DNA of 64,000 nt from Schaalia canis (lineage in GTDB: Bacteria > Actinomycetota > Actinomycetes > Actinomycetales > Actinomycetaceae): assembly GCF_003858455.1 (NCBI RefSeq), contig NZ_RQZF01000002.1, positions 124,001-188,000 of the forward strand, given 5' to 3'. The notes under the pieces are model-generated. The model saw only the letters and a program-made list of their open reading frames with translations. It was not told the origin of the DNA and did not search any database. A program made the position numbers and the translations under genes. Position 1 is the first letter of the stretch, and each line of letters begins with the position of its first letter. Shown piece by piece: positions 55,734 through 63,355 of the stretch.

Positions 55734-57029
55734 ACCTACCCCGAGGACTACACCGTCATTGAACCCGCGTGGCCGCCCTTTGGGGCTGACGAGGCTCTCC
55801 CCGTCATGGCCCGTTTCGGTTTCCCTGAAGCGACAGTGACCAGACAATCCATCCGCATGATGTCGTGCGCGGTGACGGTTTCCACCCCTAGTGCGCCCTT
55901 CTTCCTCAAGCGCTATCACCGCTCGGTCATGTCTGCACCCGAGCTTCGCGCCCGCCACCGGGCGGTGAATCTGCTGCGCGACGTTGAGGACGGGCATACG
56001 CTGACCGTTACCGGCTTCCACCTCACCCCCGATGGCGATAGCGTTGTCGAGGAGGGCGAGTGGCTCTACGAACTCAACGATTTTGCGCCTGGCGAGGATC
56101 GTTACCGTGGCCGCTATTCGTGGAATGCGCCCGATTCTTTGGGCGAGGCTGAAAGCCTGGGGCGGGCTTTGGCGATCATCCACCTGCGGGCCGAGGCGAC
56201 CGCCGAACGAGCTCCCGCTGATCCTGGGCCAGGCTTCTTTCAGGCCCGCTGCGACCTGGCCATGGGGCACGTGTCCGTCGAGGACTATCTGGCGGCTCGC
56301 CCAATGCTCACCGAGTGGGCGGCGGGTTACGCGCCTACAGAGGGCGACGCCTCGCGCTCCGTTGATAGTGCGCCCAGAGTGCGCACCAGCAAAGAACGTC
56401 ACAGCGCAGGACACGGCGGCATAGAAAGTAGCACCGCAGGCAGCACTGGCACGCTGAAGCGCGCCGAAGGCGCTGGCCAGGCCACCGCGCACGGCCTCGA
56501 CCTGAGTGCCGAGGTCGAGGCCGCCCTTGCCTGGCGTACCCCAGAGATCGTCCGCGCCTACGCGTCCCTGCCTCGCTTGTGGATTCACGGGGATGGGCAT
56601 TGCTCGAACATGATGTACGCGGGCGAGGAAGTATGCGCGGTCTTCGACTTTGGTCTCTCTGCCGTGTCTACAGCCGTGGCCGACCTGGCCATCGCACTGG
56701 AGCGCAACACCTTGCTGTGGCTGGAAATTCTTGACGGAAAATCCGACGCTTACCGGATGGACACCGCCAGGGCGATCCTGCGCGGCTACCAGTCACTGCG
56801 GCCTCTCAGCTCAACGGAGGCTGCTCTGCTGCCTCACATGATGCGCGCGGTTCATGTTGATCCGGCCCTTGATTGGATTCCCTACCACCTCATCAGTGGG
56901 AGGCCCTCAAATGCCGAATGGGCTCTTGAGACGTTTTTCCGCGGGCACACCGCCTGGTTCAGCACCGAGGCAGGCAAACGCTACCTTGACGAGCTCGCCG
57001 CAGCGATCGAGGCCACCCACCCGGCGTAG
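55731..57029 (+). CDS. APH-family kinase under TPP riboswitch control (probable thiamine-pathway kinase)
   Basis: 432 residues from GTG 55731 with GGAGG 5 bases upstream. Phosphotransferase of the aminoglycoside/choline-kinase fold: N-terminal lobe with FFLKRYHR (ATP-binding Lys K60), catalytic HGDGHCSN (H286-N293) and metal-binding D306 in VFDFGLS. A low-complexity Ser/Gly/Thr insert at about 202-256 interrupts the middle. The family includes E. coli thiamine kinase ThiK and homoserine kinase ThrB2. The riboswitch and the THI5-like neighbour argue for a thiamine-related substrate (thiamine, hydroxymethylpyrimidine or thiazole alcohol). This is inference; no ThiD/ThiM/ThiE gene is nearby. Confidence 0.75.
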   Translation: MTYPEDYTVIEPAWPPFGADEALPVMARFGFPEATVTRQSIRMMSCAVTVSTPSAPFFLKRYHRSVMSAPELRARHRAVNLLRDVEDGHTLTVTGFHLTPDGDSVVEEGEWLYELNDFAPGEDRYRGRYSWNAPDSLGEAESLGRALAIIHLRAEATAERAPADPGPGFFQARCDLAMGHVSVEDYLAARPMLTEWAAGYAPTEGDASRSVDSAPRVRTSKERHSAGHGGIESSTAGSTGTLKRAEGAGQATAHGLDLSAEVEAALAWRTPEIVRAYASLPRLWIHGDGHCSNMMYAGEEVCAVFDFGLSAVSTAVADLAIALERNTLLWLEILDGKSDAYRMDTARAILRGYQSLRPLSSTEAALLPHMMRAVHVDPALDWIPYHLISGRPSNAEWALETFFRGHTAWFSTEAGKRYLDELAAAIEATHPA

Positions 57030-57168
57030 TGTCCCCTACCTCTCCAGCGCCCGGCAACGCCCTCACCCTCCCGCCCGACCCGCCCTCGGCAACGCCCTCG
57101 CCAAACAGACGCTCTTCCACAACCACAATCCCTCCACCCAACCCGAACCCCTCAATGAAAGGCACCCG

Positions 57169-58074
57169 ATGAAACTGCGCATCCACCTCGAATACGTCCA
57201 CCCCTGGCCCAACCACATTGGTCTCTTCGTCGCCCGCGCGAAAGGCTGGTATGCCGAGCGCGGCTGGGATGTCGACATTATTTCCGACGGCCACGACCGC
57301 GGGAACCCCTCAGACCTGGTGGCTGCAGGCGAATACCAGGTGGCCTCAGCACGCTTGGGGGAGCTCATTGAGTACCGCCACACCGAGGTGCCGCTGGTGG
57401 GCGTAGCGACCTTCAACCAGTGCCAGCTTCCTGGTGTTTTTGGCCGCAAGTCGGATGGGATTCACCGCTGGCGCGACCTGGAGGGCAAGCGGGTGTCGAT
57501 TCCGCCCTCGCCGCGTTTGACCCACATGGTGCGCGAGGCTGTCGAGGCCGACGGCGGCGACTTCGATCTGCTCAACGTCACCCACCCTGAGTTCTGGGAG
57601 CCTGACATGCGTGCGATCGAAAAGGGCAGCTTTGATGCGGTGTTTAATGTGCTCGGATGGGAGCCCTACCAGGGCTGCACGCCCGTTGAGGACATCACCT
57701 TCCTTGATTTTGACCAGGTAGGGGTGGCTCCGCATCACGCTTACTTTGTCTGTTTCACGCAGGAAATGTGCGAGGCTCAGCCTCAGGTAGTGCGTGACTT
57801 CCTGGAGGCCACGGCACGCGGCTACCGTTTCGCCGTAGAAAACCCTGACGAGGCGATCGCCCTGGCAGGATCGCCCATGTGCAATATGGATCCCGAGGTC
57901 TTGCGTTTGTCGTTAGAGCATATGCGTCCAACATGGTTTGCGCCCTCGGGACGGTGGGGAGAGATTCAGCCGGAGCTGGTGCGCTCCTACACGCAGTGGA
58001 TGATTGATGGCGGTTTCACCACCGCTTCCCTGGAGGATATTGAGGGTGCGGTGACGAACGACTTCCTGCCCTGA
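57169..58074 (+). CDS. THI5/NMT1-like protein without signal peptide
   Basis: 301 residues from ATG 57169 (GAAAGG 6 bases upstream; the open frame before it is Pro-rich and unlikely). It matches the periplasmic-binding-like THI5/NMT1 fold: LEYVHPWPNHIGLFVARAKG at the start, NPSDLVAAGEYQVA, LEGKRVSIPPSPRLTHMV, and the end block YRFAVENPDEAIALA. Bacterial relatives (ThiY) are lipoproteins that feed pyrimidine precursors to an ABC importer, but here there is no signal peptide, lipobox or ABC partner. By memory-based alignment the Lys and His that yeast THI5 uses with PLP are not conserved. So it may be a cytoplasmic pyrimidine-binding protein or enzyme. It follows the kinase by 139 bases and shares its riboswitch if co-transcribed. 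Confidence 0.75.
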   Translation: MKLRIHLEYVHPWPNHIGLFVARAKGWYAERGWDVDIISDGHDRGNPSDLVAAGEYQVASARLGELIEYRHTEVPLVGVATFNQCQLPGVFGRKSDGIHRWRDLEGKRVSIPPSPRLTHMVREAVEADGGDFDLLNVTHPEFWEPDMRAIEKGSFDAVFNVLGWEPYQGCTPVEDITFLDFDQVGVAPHHAYFVCFTQEMCEAQPQVVRDFLEATARGYRFAVENPDEAIALAGSPMCNMDPEVLRLSLEHMRPTWFAPSGRWGEIQPELVRSYTQWMIDGGFTTASLEDIEGAVTNDFLP

Positions 58075-58092
58075 CATCTTTCGCCCGTGAGA

Positions 58093-58148
58093 GGATAAGG
58101 CCCGCGACCGCCCTCGATACGCGAGGTTGGCCGCGGGTCTTATCCTTT
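58093..58148. terminator. Bidirectional terminator between the THI5-like gene and the acyltransferase
   Basis: Outer stem GGATAAG (58093-58099) / CTTATCC (58139-58145), continued by CCCGCG / CGCGGG and an inner CCTCG / GCGAGG hairpin. T-run TTT on the plus strand. Confidence 0.8.
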
Positions 58149-58159
58149 GCCGTAGTCCT

Positions 58160-60322
58160 TTAGGGAATCTGTTCTGCTAGACGAGGCACCAGCTTGAGCG
58201 CATATTGGCGGCTCAGATGGGTGGTGTCGAAGAACACCGGCATTTGTCCGGCTACGGCATAGCAGTATTGGGCATCGCAGAAAGAGTTTGTGAAGTCGAT
58301 GAGTTGAGCGTTCGGGTCTTCCAGGGCAGTGGCAGCTCCTGGCAGCGGGTCTTCCCCCAGGGCTTTCTCTCGAGGCACACGACATTCCTGTGCAGGGTTT
58401 GAGGATTGGGAGAAGCACTGCACGTCACGCACTTCATCGTTGTAGGGAGTGTCAGCGATGACGCGGAAGTTTTCCACTCCGGCGTTTTTCCAGTGTGCCC
58501 ATAGGTCAGCAAGGGCCTGGTTATAGCGAGGCTGCGCCTCATAGCTTTGCCCCTGAGGGACGGGGAGCGGTTCTTTCTTGGCGTACAGGGAGTAGACAAT
58601 TGTTTGTGGTGCCGTCTTCGCGACGTAGTCAGCCACGAAATTAACTGCATCAGTACATTCGGCACCGTATAGGTTAGTTTGTCCGGCTTTTTCTTCGTCA
58701 CTCTCAAGAAGATGAACGGGGCACCCGCCGATGACCATTATCTCTAGCCGTTTGTTTCGTTGCTGGGCAATCTCTTTAAGAGGCCATTTCCACTGATCTG
58801 CGTGTGAGTCACCGATGAGTAAGATCGTGTCTTCTGGATGGGCTGGCTCGTGGGGCTTTTCACGGAAGTCACACGTTGTGATGCCGCCGAATTTCTTCGT
58901 TTCGTGCCCGGTTGTCGTCAGCGTACATTCTGGTGGCATCACGTAATAATTCGCCTCATCACCAAGAACTACCGACAGCGGCTCGTCGAGCAGATTTGTG
59001 CAGCCATTAGCGGGATCGAAAGCCAGGGGACCCGCGCACGGAGAGGACAGGAAAGCCTGAACGCGCTCTTCATGCAGCTTCACGAGGTAGTTTTGCAGTT
59101 GTCCGAGTCCGCCCCACAGCAGTGCGAAGCAGGCAACGGCGGTGAGCATGCTGGCAAAGGAGCGGCGATTATTTGTCGCCAGCCACGCGCTGTTAATGCC
59201 TCGATCCTCAACGTGAGGCTTTGTCAGGCCAGCGAGCAGGAGCGTCAGCGCTGCGATAACAATCTTGTGTTTCCAGCTCAGGGGCGCGCGCAAGAGTGCT
59301 GGCGCCAGTACGATCAGCGGCCAGTGCCACAGGTAGATGCTGTAGGAGACATCGCCCATCCAACGGATCGGACGCAGGGCGGCGACCTCGTCAATGACGG
59401 GTAGTTTCACGCCAGTTCCCGCTGCGATAACGAGGGCGGTGCCCGCAACGGGGATGAGCGCTGTTGCTGAAGGGAAGGGGATTTCAGGGGAGAAAAGGAA
59501 CGCCGAGGCAATCAGGGTGGCCCACCCTAGGAGTGAAGCGAGCACGCGCAGTCGGATCACTAGGGGGCGCTCACATGCGAGGCTCCACAGGGGAGCGCCG
59601 AGGGCTACGAGTGCGCCGATACCGAACTCCCAGAAGCGCACGGGTGTGAAGAAGTAGGCCTGCGCGGGTGACATGTGCGTGAACCACACGCTGAAGGCAA
59701 GAAAGGTTGCCGTGAAGATCGTAATGGCGATGCCCGTGAATACTCGTCGGTTGATACCGCGTCGCGTCGCAAAGGCGGCTAGGCCCATGAGCAGAAGCGG
59801 CCACAGGAAGTAGAACTGTTCTTCAACCGAGAGGGACCAGTAGTGTTGGGCGACTGTCGCGCTTTGTCCGAGGGCGTGGTAGTCGACGGCTTGTGCGGTG
59901 AGGTAGAGGTTTTCGCTGTATGCGGCTGCAGCAAAGATTTCTGTGAGATGGCGGCGCCACTGGTCAACAGGAAGAAGGGTGAGTACGCCAATAATGCTGA
60001 CGAAGAGGACGAGGAAGGCTGCGGGCAGGAGTCGTCTGATTCGTTTGGCGTAGAAACTCACGAGGGAGAGGCGTTCACCTGAGAGTGTGGTTTTCAGTAG
60101 GTGGCTGGAGATGAGGAAACCGGAGATAACGAAGAAGATGTCTACTCCGATGAACCCGCCCGACATTCGGAGGGGCCAGAGGTGGTTGAGGAGGACCACT
60201 CCGACCGCGAATGCGCGTAGTGCTTGAATGTCGGAGCGAAAAGCAGCCTGCGCAGGGCGAGGCTTGGAGGTTTCAGCAGCCAATTCCACGGAATGAGAGT
60301 GTAGTCTGCGCGGCTGATTCAT
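58160..60322 (-). CDS. Membrane acyltransferase (OafA/YrhL type) with C-terminal SGNH domain
   Basis: 720 residues from ATG 60322; the frame is open to 60598 but that part lies over the small ORF and DnaA boxes and is not protein-like. Acyltransferase_3 part (about 28-370): RSDIQALRAFAVGVVLLNHL, then GGFIGVDIFFVISGFLIS, and about 10 membrane spans. The SGNH hydrolase-like part (about 450-720) has IGDSHADQW with the nucleophilic Ser and the final D..H pair in FFDTTHLSRQYA. Such proteins O-acetylate peptidoglycan, lipopolysaccharide or other surface glycans. Ends at a terminator. Confidence 0.92.
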   Translation of the reverse strand: MNQPRRLHSHSVELAAETSKPRPAQAAFRSDIQALRAFAVGVVLLNHLWPLRMSGGFIGVDIFFVISGFLISSHLLKTTLSGERLSLVSFYAKRIRRLLPAAFLVLFVSIIGVLTLLPVDQWRRHLTEIFAAAAYSENLYLTAQAVDYHALGQSATVAQHYWSLSVEEQFYFLWPLLLMGLAAFATRRGINRRVFTGIAITIFTATFLAFSVWFTHMSPAQAYFFTPVRFWEFGIGALVALGAPLWSLACERPLVIRLRVLASLLGWATLIASAFLFSPEIPFPSATALIPVAGTALVIAAGTGVKLPVIDEVAALRPIRWMGDVSYSIYLWHWPLIVLAPALLRAPLSWKHKIVIAALTLLLAGLTKPHVEDRGINSAWLATNNRRSFASMLTAVACFALLWGGLGQLQNYLVKLHEERVQAFLSSPCAGPLAFDPANGCTNLLDEPLSVVLGDEANYYVMPPECTLTTTGHETKKFGGITTCDFREKPHEPAHPEDTILLIGDSHADQWKWPLKEIAQQRNKRLEIMVIGGCPVHLLESDEEKAGQTNLYGAECTDAVNFVADYVAKTAPQTIVYSLYAKKEPLPVPQGQSYEAQPRYNQALADLWAHWKNAGVENFRVIADTPYNDEVRDVQCFSQSSNPAQECRVPREKALGEDPLPGAATALEDPNAQLIDFTNSFCDAQYCYAVAGQMPVFFDTTHLSRQYALKLVPRLAEQIP

Positions 60323-60357
60323 CTGGCAAGTGGCAGCTTGATGGGGTGATCCAAAGC

Positions 60358-60417
60358 TGTGGATCGCGCCACGCACCTTAGTTATCCACAGAAAAGGAGC
60401 CCCCAGGATTTTCCACG
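60358..60417. promoter_or_regulatory. Cluster of DnaA-box-like sites
   Basis: A perfect DnaA box TTATCCACA (60382-60390), flanked by TTTTCCACG (60409-60417, two mismatches at most) and the inverted TGTGGATCG (60358-60366). It lies upstream of the acyltransferase start. Three sites in 60 bases is more than expected by chance, but this is not oriC (no dnaA/dnaN). Confidence 0.45.
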
Positions 60418-60524
60418 GTCTTATTTGAAACAATCGTGGGTGCCCTTCCAAGGCAAGGACCCCCTCACGGAACACCACGCAATCCGCCGTGAAGCGGGCC
60501 AAACCAACAGAAGGGAGAGGGCAC

Positions 60525-60644
60525 ATGTCCAAAGGACACAAACCCCAATGGAAACACGTAGCCCGAACAGTCAAGGCACTAGGTGAAGCTCTTGCCAAAA
60601 CCGTTCGGGCTATCGCAATCCTTTGGGAAGCCCTAGAGGACTAA
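60525..60644 (+). CDS. Possible 39-residue basic peptide
   Basis: ATG 60525 follows GAAGGGAGAGGG, a fair ribosome site. The product starts MSKGHKPQWKH and continues as an Ala/Leu/Lys amphipathic helix ending WEALED. A stem-loop 51 bases downstream could end the transcript. It lies divergent from the acyltransferase and 260 bases from tRNA-Ser. I do not recognise it; it could be a chance ORF. Confidence 0.4.
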   Translation: MSKGHKPQWKHVARTVKALGEALAKTVRAIAILWEALED

Positions 60645-60694
60645 CATCCTCACGGCGGGCTCGGCTGCAACCATGCTCGCCCTCAAGCTTCTTC

Positions 60695-60726
60695 TGCCAG
60701 GGTAGCCCTTTTGGGAAGGGCTGGCA
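60695..60726 (+). terminator. Stem-loop after the small ORF
   Basis: AGCCCTT (60704-60710) pairs with AAGGGCT (60716-60722), extended by TGCCA / TGGCA. No strong T-run, so terminator or other RNA structure. Confidence 0.4.
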
Positions 60727-60850
60727 ATGGGATGTTTATTCTGATGGATCCCACCTGTATCCCACGGATGGATTTCTGTAGACACTAGTGGGACACTAAA
60801 GCGGAAGTTGGTTCAATTTTTCCGCTCACGGGATACTTCCTGAGCTGCGA

Positions 60851-60891
60851 AAATCCCCGATTTTCCAAGGAAAACACTTGAAAAATCGGGG
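60851..60891 (-). terminator. Terminator downstream of tRNA-Ser
   Basis: A stem of about 15 bp with one mismatch (60855-60869 with 60877-60891; minus-strand arm CCCCGATTTT...) followed by ATTTTC on the minus strand. Confidence 0.8.
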
Positions 60892-60902
60892 ACTTCCGGT
60901 GG

Positions 60903-60989
60903 CGGTAGCGGTGGGATTTGAACCCACGGTGGCTGTGACACCACACAGCATTTCGAGTGCTGCACCTTCGGCCGCTCGGACACGCTACC
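60903..60989 (-). tRNA. tRNA-Ser (anticodon CGA)
   Basis: An 87-base class II tRNA. Acceptor GGTAGCG pairs with CGCTACC, the anticodon loop CTCGAAA gives CGA, a long variable arm (TGTGGTGTCACAGCCACC region) and the T arm GTGGGTTCAAATCCCAC. Discriminator G, as expected for Ser. Confidence 0.95.
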
Positions 60990-61067
60990 TCGATCGCCAA
61001 GATTACAGGATTGGTTGCAAGCACGGCAATTCGAGTGACGAATACCAACGCCGTTCGGCCTCGAAAG

Positions 61068-62018
61068 TCACTGATGGGCGTGCTGTTCTTCCTCCGATTC
61101 TGCAACTCGCGCCGTTTCAATCTGGAAGGTTGAGTGTTTAATCGAGACATCGAAATGCTGGGCAACACATTCGCGCACGGACATCAGCATGTCCACGGCG
61201 TGCCCATCGTGGAAACATTCGTCCTCGACAATGATGTGAGCACTGAGGGTCGGCAGGCCGGTCGCAACGGTTGTGGCATGGACGTCGTGGACATCCTTCA
61301 CATGCGGCAAAGCACGGATGTGCGCGCGCACTTGCTCAAGGTCGAGGCCATCGGGGGTGAATTCCATCAGCACGGCCGTTGTTTCCTTCATAAGGGTGAA
61401 GGCGCGTGGGACGATGAGCGCCGCAATGAAGAGACCCGCAATGGAGTCGGCCTGCATGAAGCCGGTCGTGGAGATGACGATCGCGGCTATGATGACGCCG
61501 GCTGACCCGAGGGCGTCGTTGAGCACTTCAAGGAAGGCTGCTCGCATGTTGAAGTTTGCACCCCTGCCTGCGGAGAGGATCAGCATGGCGCTGAGGTTCG
61601 CGATCAAGCCAAGCACGCCGAAGATCAGCAGTTCAGTGGAGGGAATTTCTGCGGGCTCAAAGAGACGTTTCACGGCCTCAATGGCGGTGTAGATGCCGAC
61701 GGCCAGCAGCAGTGTTGATTGTGCGAGCGCGGCGAGCACTTCGATGCGTCGATACCCCCAGGTGTGGCGGTCGCTGGCGGGTTTCAGTGCGAGTCGCCCT
61801 GCCAGGAGGGCAACGAGCAGGCCCGAGGCGTCAACTGCTGCATGCGCGGTGTCTGTCAGTAGCGCGAGGCTGCCGGTGATGAGTGCGCCGATGGCTTGGG
61901 CAAGGACGATGCCACCAGTGATGGCGAAAGCGAGGGCGAGGCGCCTGCGGTTATGCGCAGAGAACCCACCATCGTGGTCGTGCGAGTGACTGTGAGCGTG
62001 GCTATGCCCGGCGCCCAT
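61068..62018 (-). CDS. Cation diffusion facilitator (Zn/Co/Cd efflux)
   Basis: 316 residues. His-rich N-terminus (HSHAHSHSHDHD), six membrane spans, and the metal-site residues in SLLTDTAHAAVDASG (D..HxxxD pattern) and NALGSAGV (DALGSAGVI). The cytoplasmic C-terminal domain ends with HSTFQIE and an acidic/His tail. It exports divalent metal by proton antiport. Closest naming would be CzcD/ZitB. Lies between tRNA-Ser and tRNA-Arg as a single gene. Confidence 0.93.
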   Translation of the reverse strand: MGAGHSHAHSHSHDHDGGFSAHNRRRLALAFAITGGIVLAQAIGALITGSLALLTDTAHAAVDASGLLVALLAGRLALKPASDRHTWGYRRIEVLAALAQSTLLLAVGIYTAIEAVKRLFEPAEIPSTELLIFGVLGLIANLSAMLILSAGRGANFNMRAAFLEVLNDALGSAGVIIAAIVISTTGFMQADSIAGLFIAALIVPRAFTLMKETTAVLMEFTPDGLDLEQVRAHIRALPHVKDVHDVHATTVATGLPTLSAHIIVEDECFHDGHAVDMLMSVRECVAQHFDVSIKHSTFQIETARVAESEEEQHAHQ

Positions 62019-62125
62019 TGGAAATCATCTCCTCTAAGAACATGAATCTTTCTGCCTCCAGTGTGGCATGTGTTGTCACGTTCATCTTGAGATGACCCGA
62101 CCCGTTTAGCCAGTACATCAGATTG

Positions 62126-62198
62126 TGCCCCCGAGACGATTCGAACGTCCGACACCCGCTTTAGGAGAGCGGTGCTCTATCCCCTGAGCTACGGGGGC
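62126..62198 (-). tRNA. tRNA-Arg (anticodon CCT)
   Basis: A 73-base cloverleaf: acceptor GCCCCCG / CGGGGGC, D arm AGCTCAGGGGATAGAGC, anticodon loop CTCCTAA giving CCT, and T arm GACGTTCGAATCGTC. Confidence 0.95.
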
Positions 62199-62276
62199 AC
62201 GCCCGAGCGCTTACTCGGTGCAGGCATAAGCCTAGCACTCGCAGGCGCTGAGCTCGTAAATCCCAGCGATGCGAGG

Positions 62277-63218
62277 TTAGCGACGTTCCCAGGCGTAGCT
62301 TTGTCCGGCGCGTTCTTCTCGGCTGCGGGGCACTACCATGACGGGGCAGGTCGAGTGGCTGATGACTGTTTGGGAGGTTGAGCCCAGGAAAATGTCGGCA
62401 AAGCCTCCTCCTCCGCGGGTGCCGACGACCACGAGGTCGACTGCGGTTGAAAACTCGATGAGCAGAGAGGCTGGCGATCCGTCGAGAACGTGGCGCGCTA
62501 CCGGCATTTCGCGCCCTTCCAGGGCGGCGTCAACGGCGATGTTGAGTCCGTTTTTTATTTCGCCAATTACGGCGTCGTGGTTGCCGGTGCTGGGGACCCA
62601 GCCCATTACGCCACCAACGCTGGGGATGGGTACTGCTGAGACTGCGGTTAAAGCGGCGCCCCAGAGTTCAGTTTCTGCGATGGCCGCTTGCAGTGCGGTT
62701 GAAGTGTTGGATGAGCTGTCAACGCCGACGACGATCTTGTCGATAGGTGTGAAGGCTTTGCCGCTCTTTTGTTCGGGCACGACAACAACAGGGCAGTCGG
62801 CATTTGCTGGCAGAGAAGAGGAGACTGTTCCAAGGAGGCGACTCATGAATCCGCCGCCACTGGCACTTCCAACGACGATGAGGTCGACCTCTGCCGACAT
62901 TTCCACGAGGATCGAGGCGGGGTCGCCGGGTTCAATGGATGAGCTTATGGTGACGCCTTTGTCGGGGGCGACAAGTTGCGATGCGCGTTCTACGGCCGCG
63001 TCAACGACGCTTTGGGCCCCCTTTTCAAGGGCTTCGGCGTCAATTCCGGCGTATCCGCCGTCGAGGGCGGCTGCGGAGTATGAGGCCATGGCGTACATGC
63101 ACATGATGTGTACGCGGGCGCCGATTAGGTTGGCTCGATGGATTGCCCAGTCTACTGCTGCGAGGCTCGCCAGCGAGCCGTCGACGCCGACGACGATTGT
63201 TGGAGTGGACACCAGCAT
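62277..63218 (-). CDS. Universal stress protein, tandem two-domain
   Basis: 313 residues from ATG 63218, within GAGGAGGAG; the exact start (63218 or GTG 63212) is open. Two Usp domains (about 5-150 and 158-305), each opening VVGVDGS / VVGVDSS and each ending in an ATP-binding loop (VVGSASGGGFMSRLLGTVSS, VVGTRGGGGFADIFLGSTSQ), then CPVVVVP / CPVMVVP. Likely binds ATP. Single gene, unlike the one-domain Usp in the sucrose operon. Confidence 0.93.
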   Translation of the reverse strand: MLVSTPTIVVGVDGSLASLAAVDWAIHRANLIGARVHIMCMYAMASYSAAALDGGYAGIDAEALEKGAQSVVDAAVERASQLVAPDKGVTISSSIEPGDPASILVEMSAEVDLIVVGSASGGGFMSRLLGTVSSSLPANADCPVVVVPEQKSGKAFTPIDKIVVGVDSSSNTSTALQAAIAETELWGAALTAVSAVPIPSVGGVMGWVPSTGNHDAVIGEIKNGLNIAVDAALEGREMPVARHVLDGSPASLLIEFSTAVDLVVVGTRGGGGFADIFLGSTSQTVISHSTCPVMVVPRSREERAGQSYAWERR

Positions 63219-63300
63219 CTCCTCCTCGTGATGTGAGTCACCCTCTATTGTGCCCCATTCAGCGCCTGAGGTCATAGTTCAAACGCGAAGGGCGGAACAA

Positions 63301-63334
63301 ACATGGGGCCGATTCCGAAGAATCGACCCCATGT
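63301..63334 (-). terminator. Terminator of the NlpC/P60 gene
   Basis: ACATGGGG-C-CGATTC / GAATCG-A-CCCCATGT with loop CGAA (63301-63334). On the minus strand TTTGTTCC follows. Confidence 0.85.
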
Positions 63335-63355
63335 CCCCCGAAAGGAAAGGGAACC

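Noticed and set aside
60785-61168. A 127-codon minus-strand reading
   Set aside because: It spans tRNA-Ser and its terminator.
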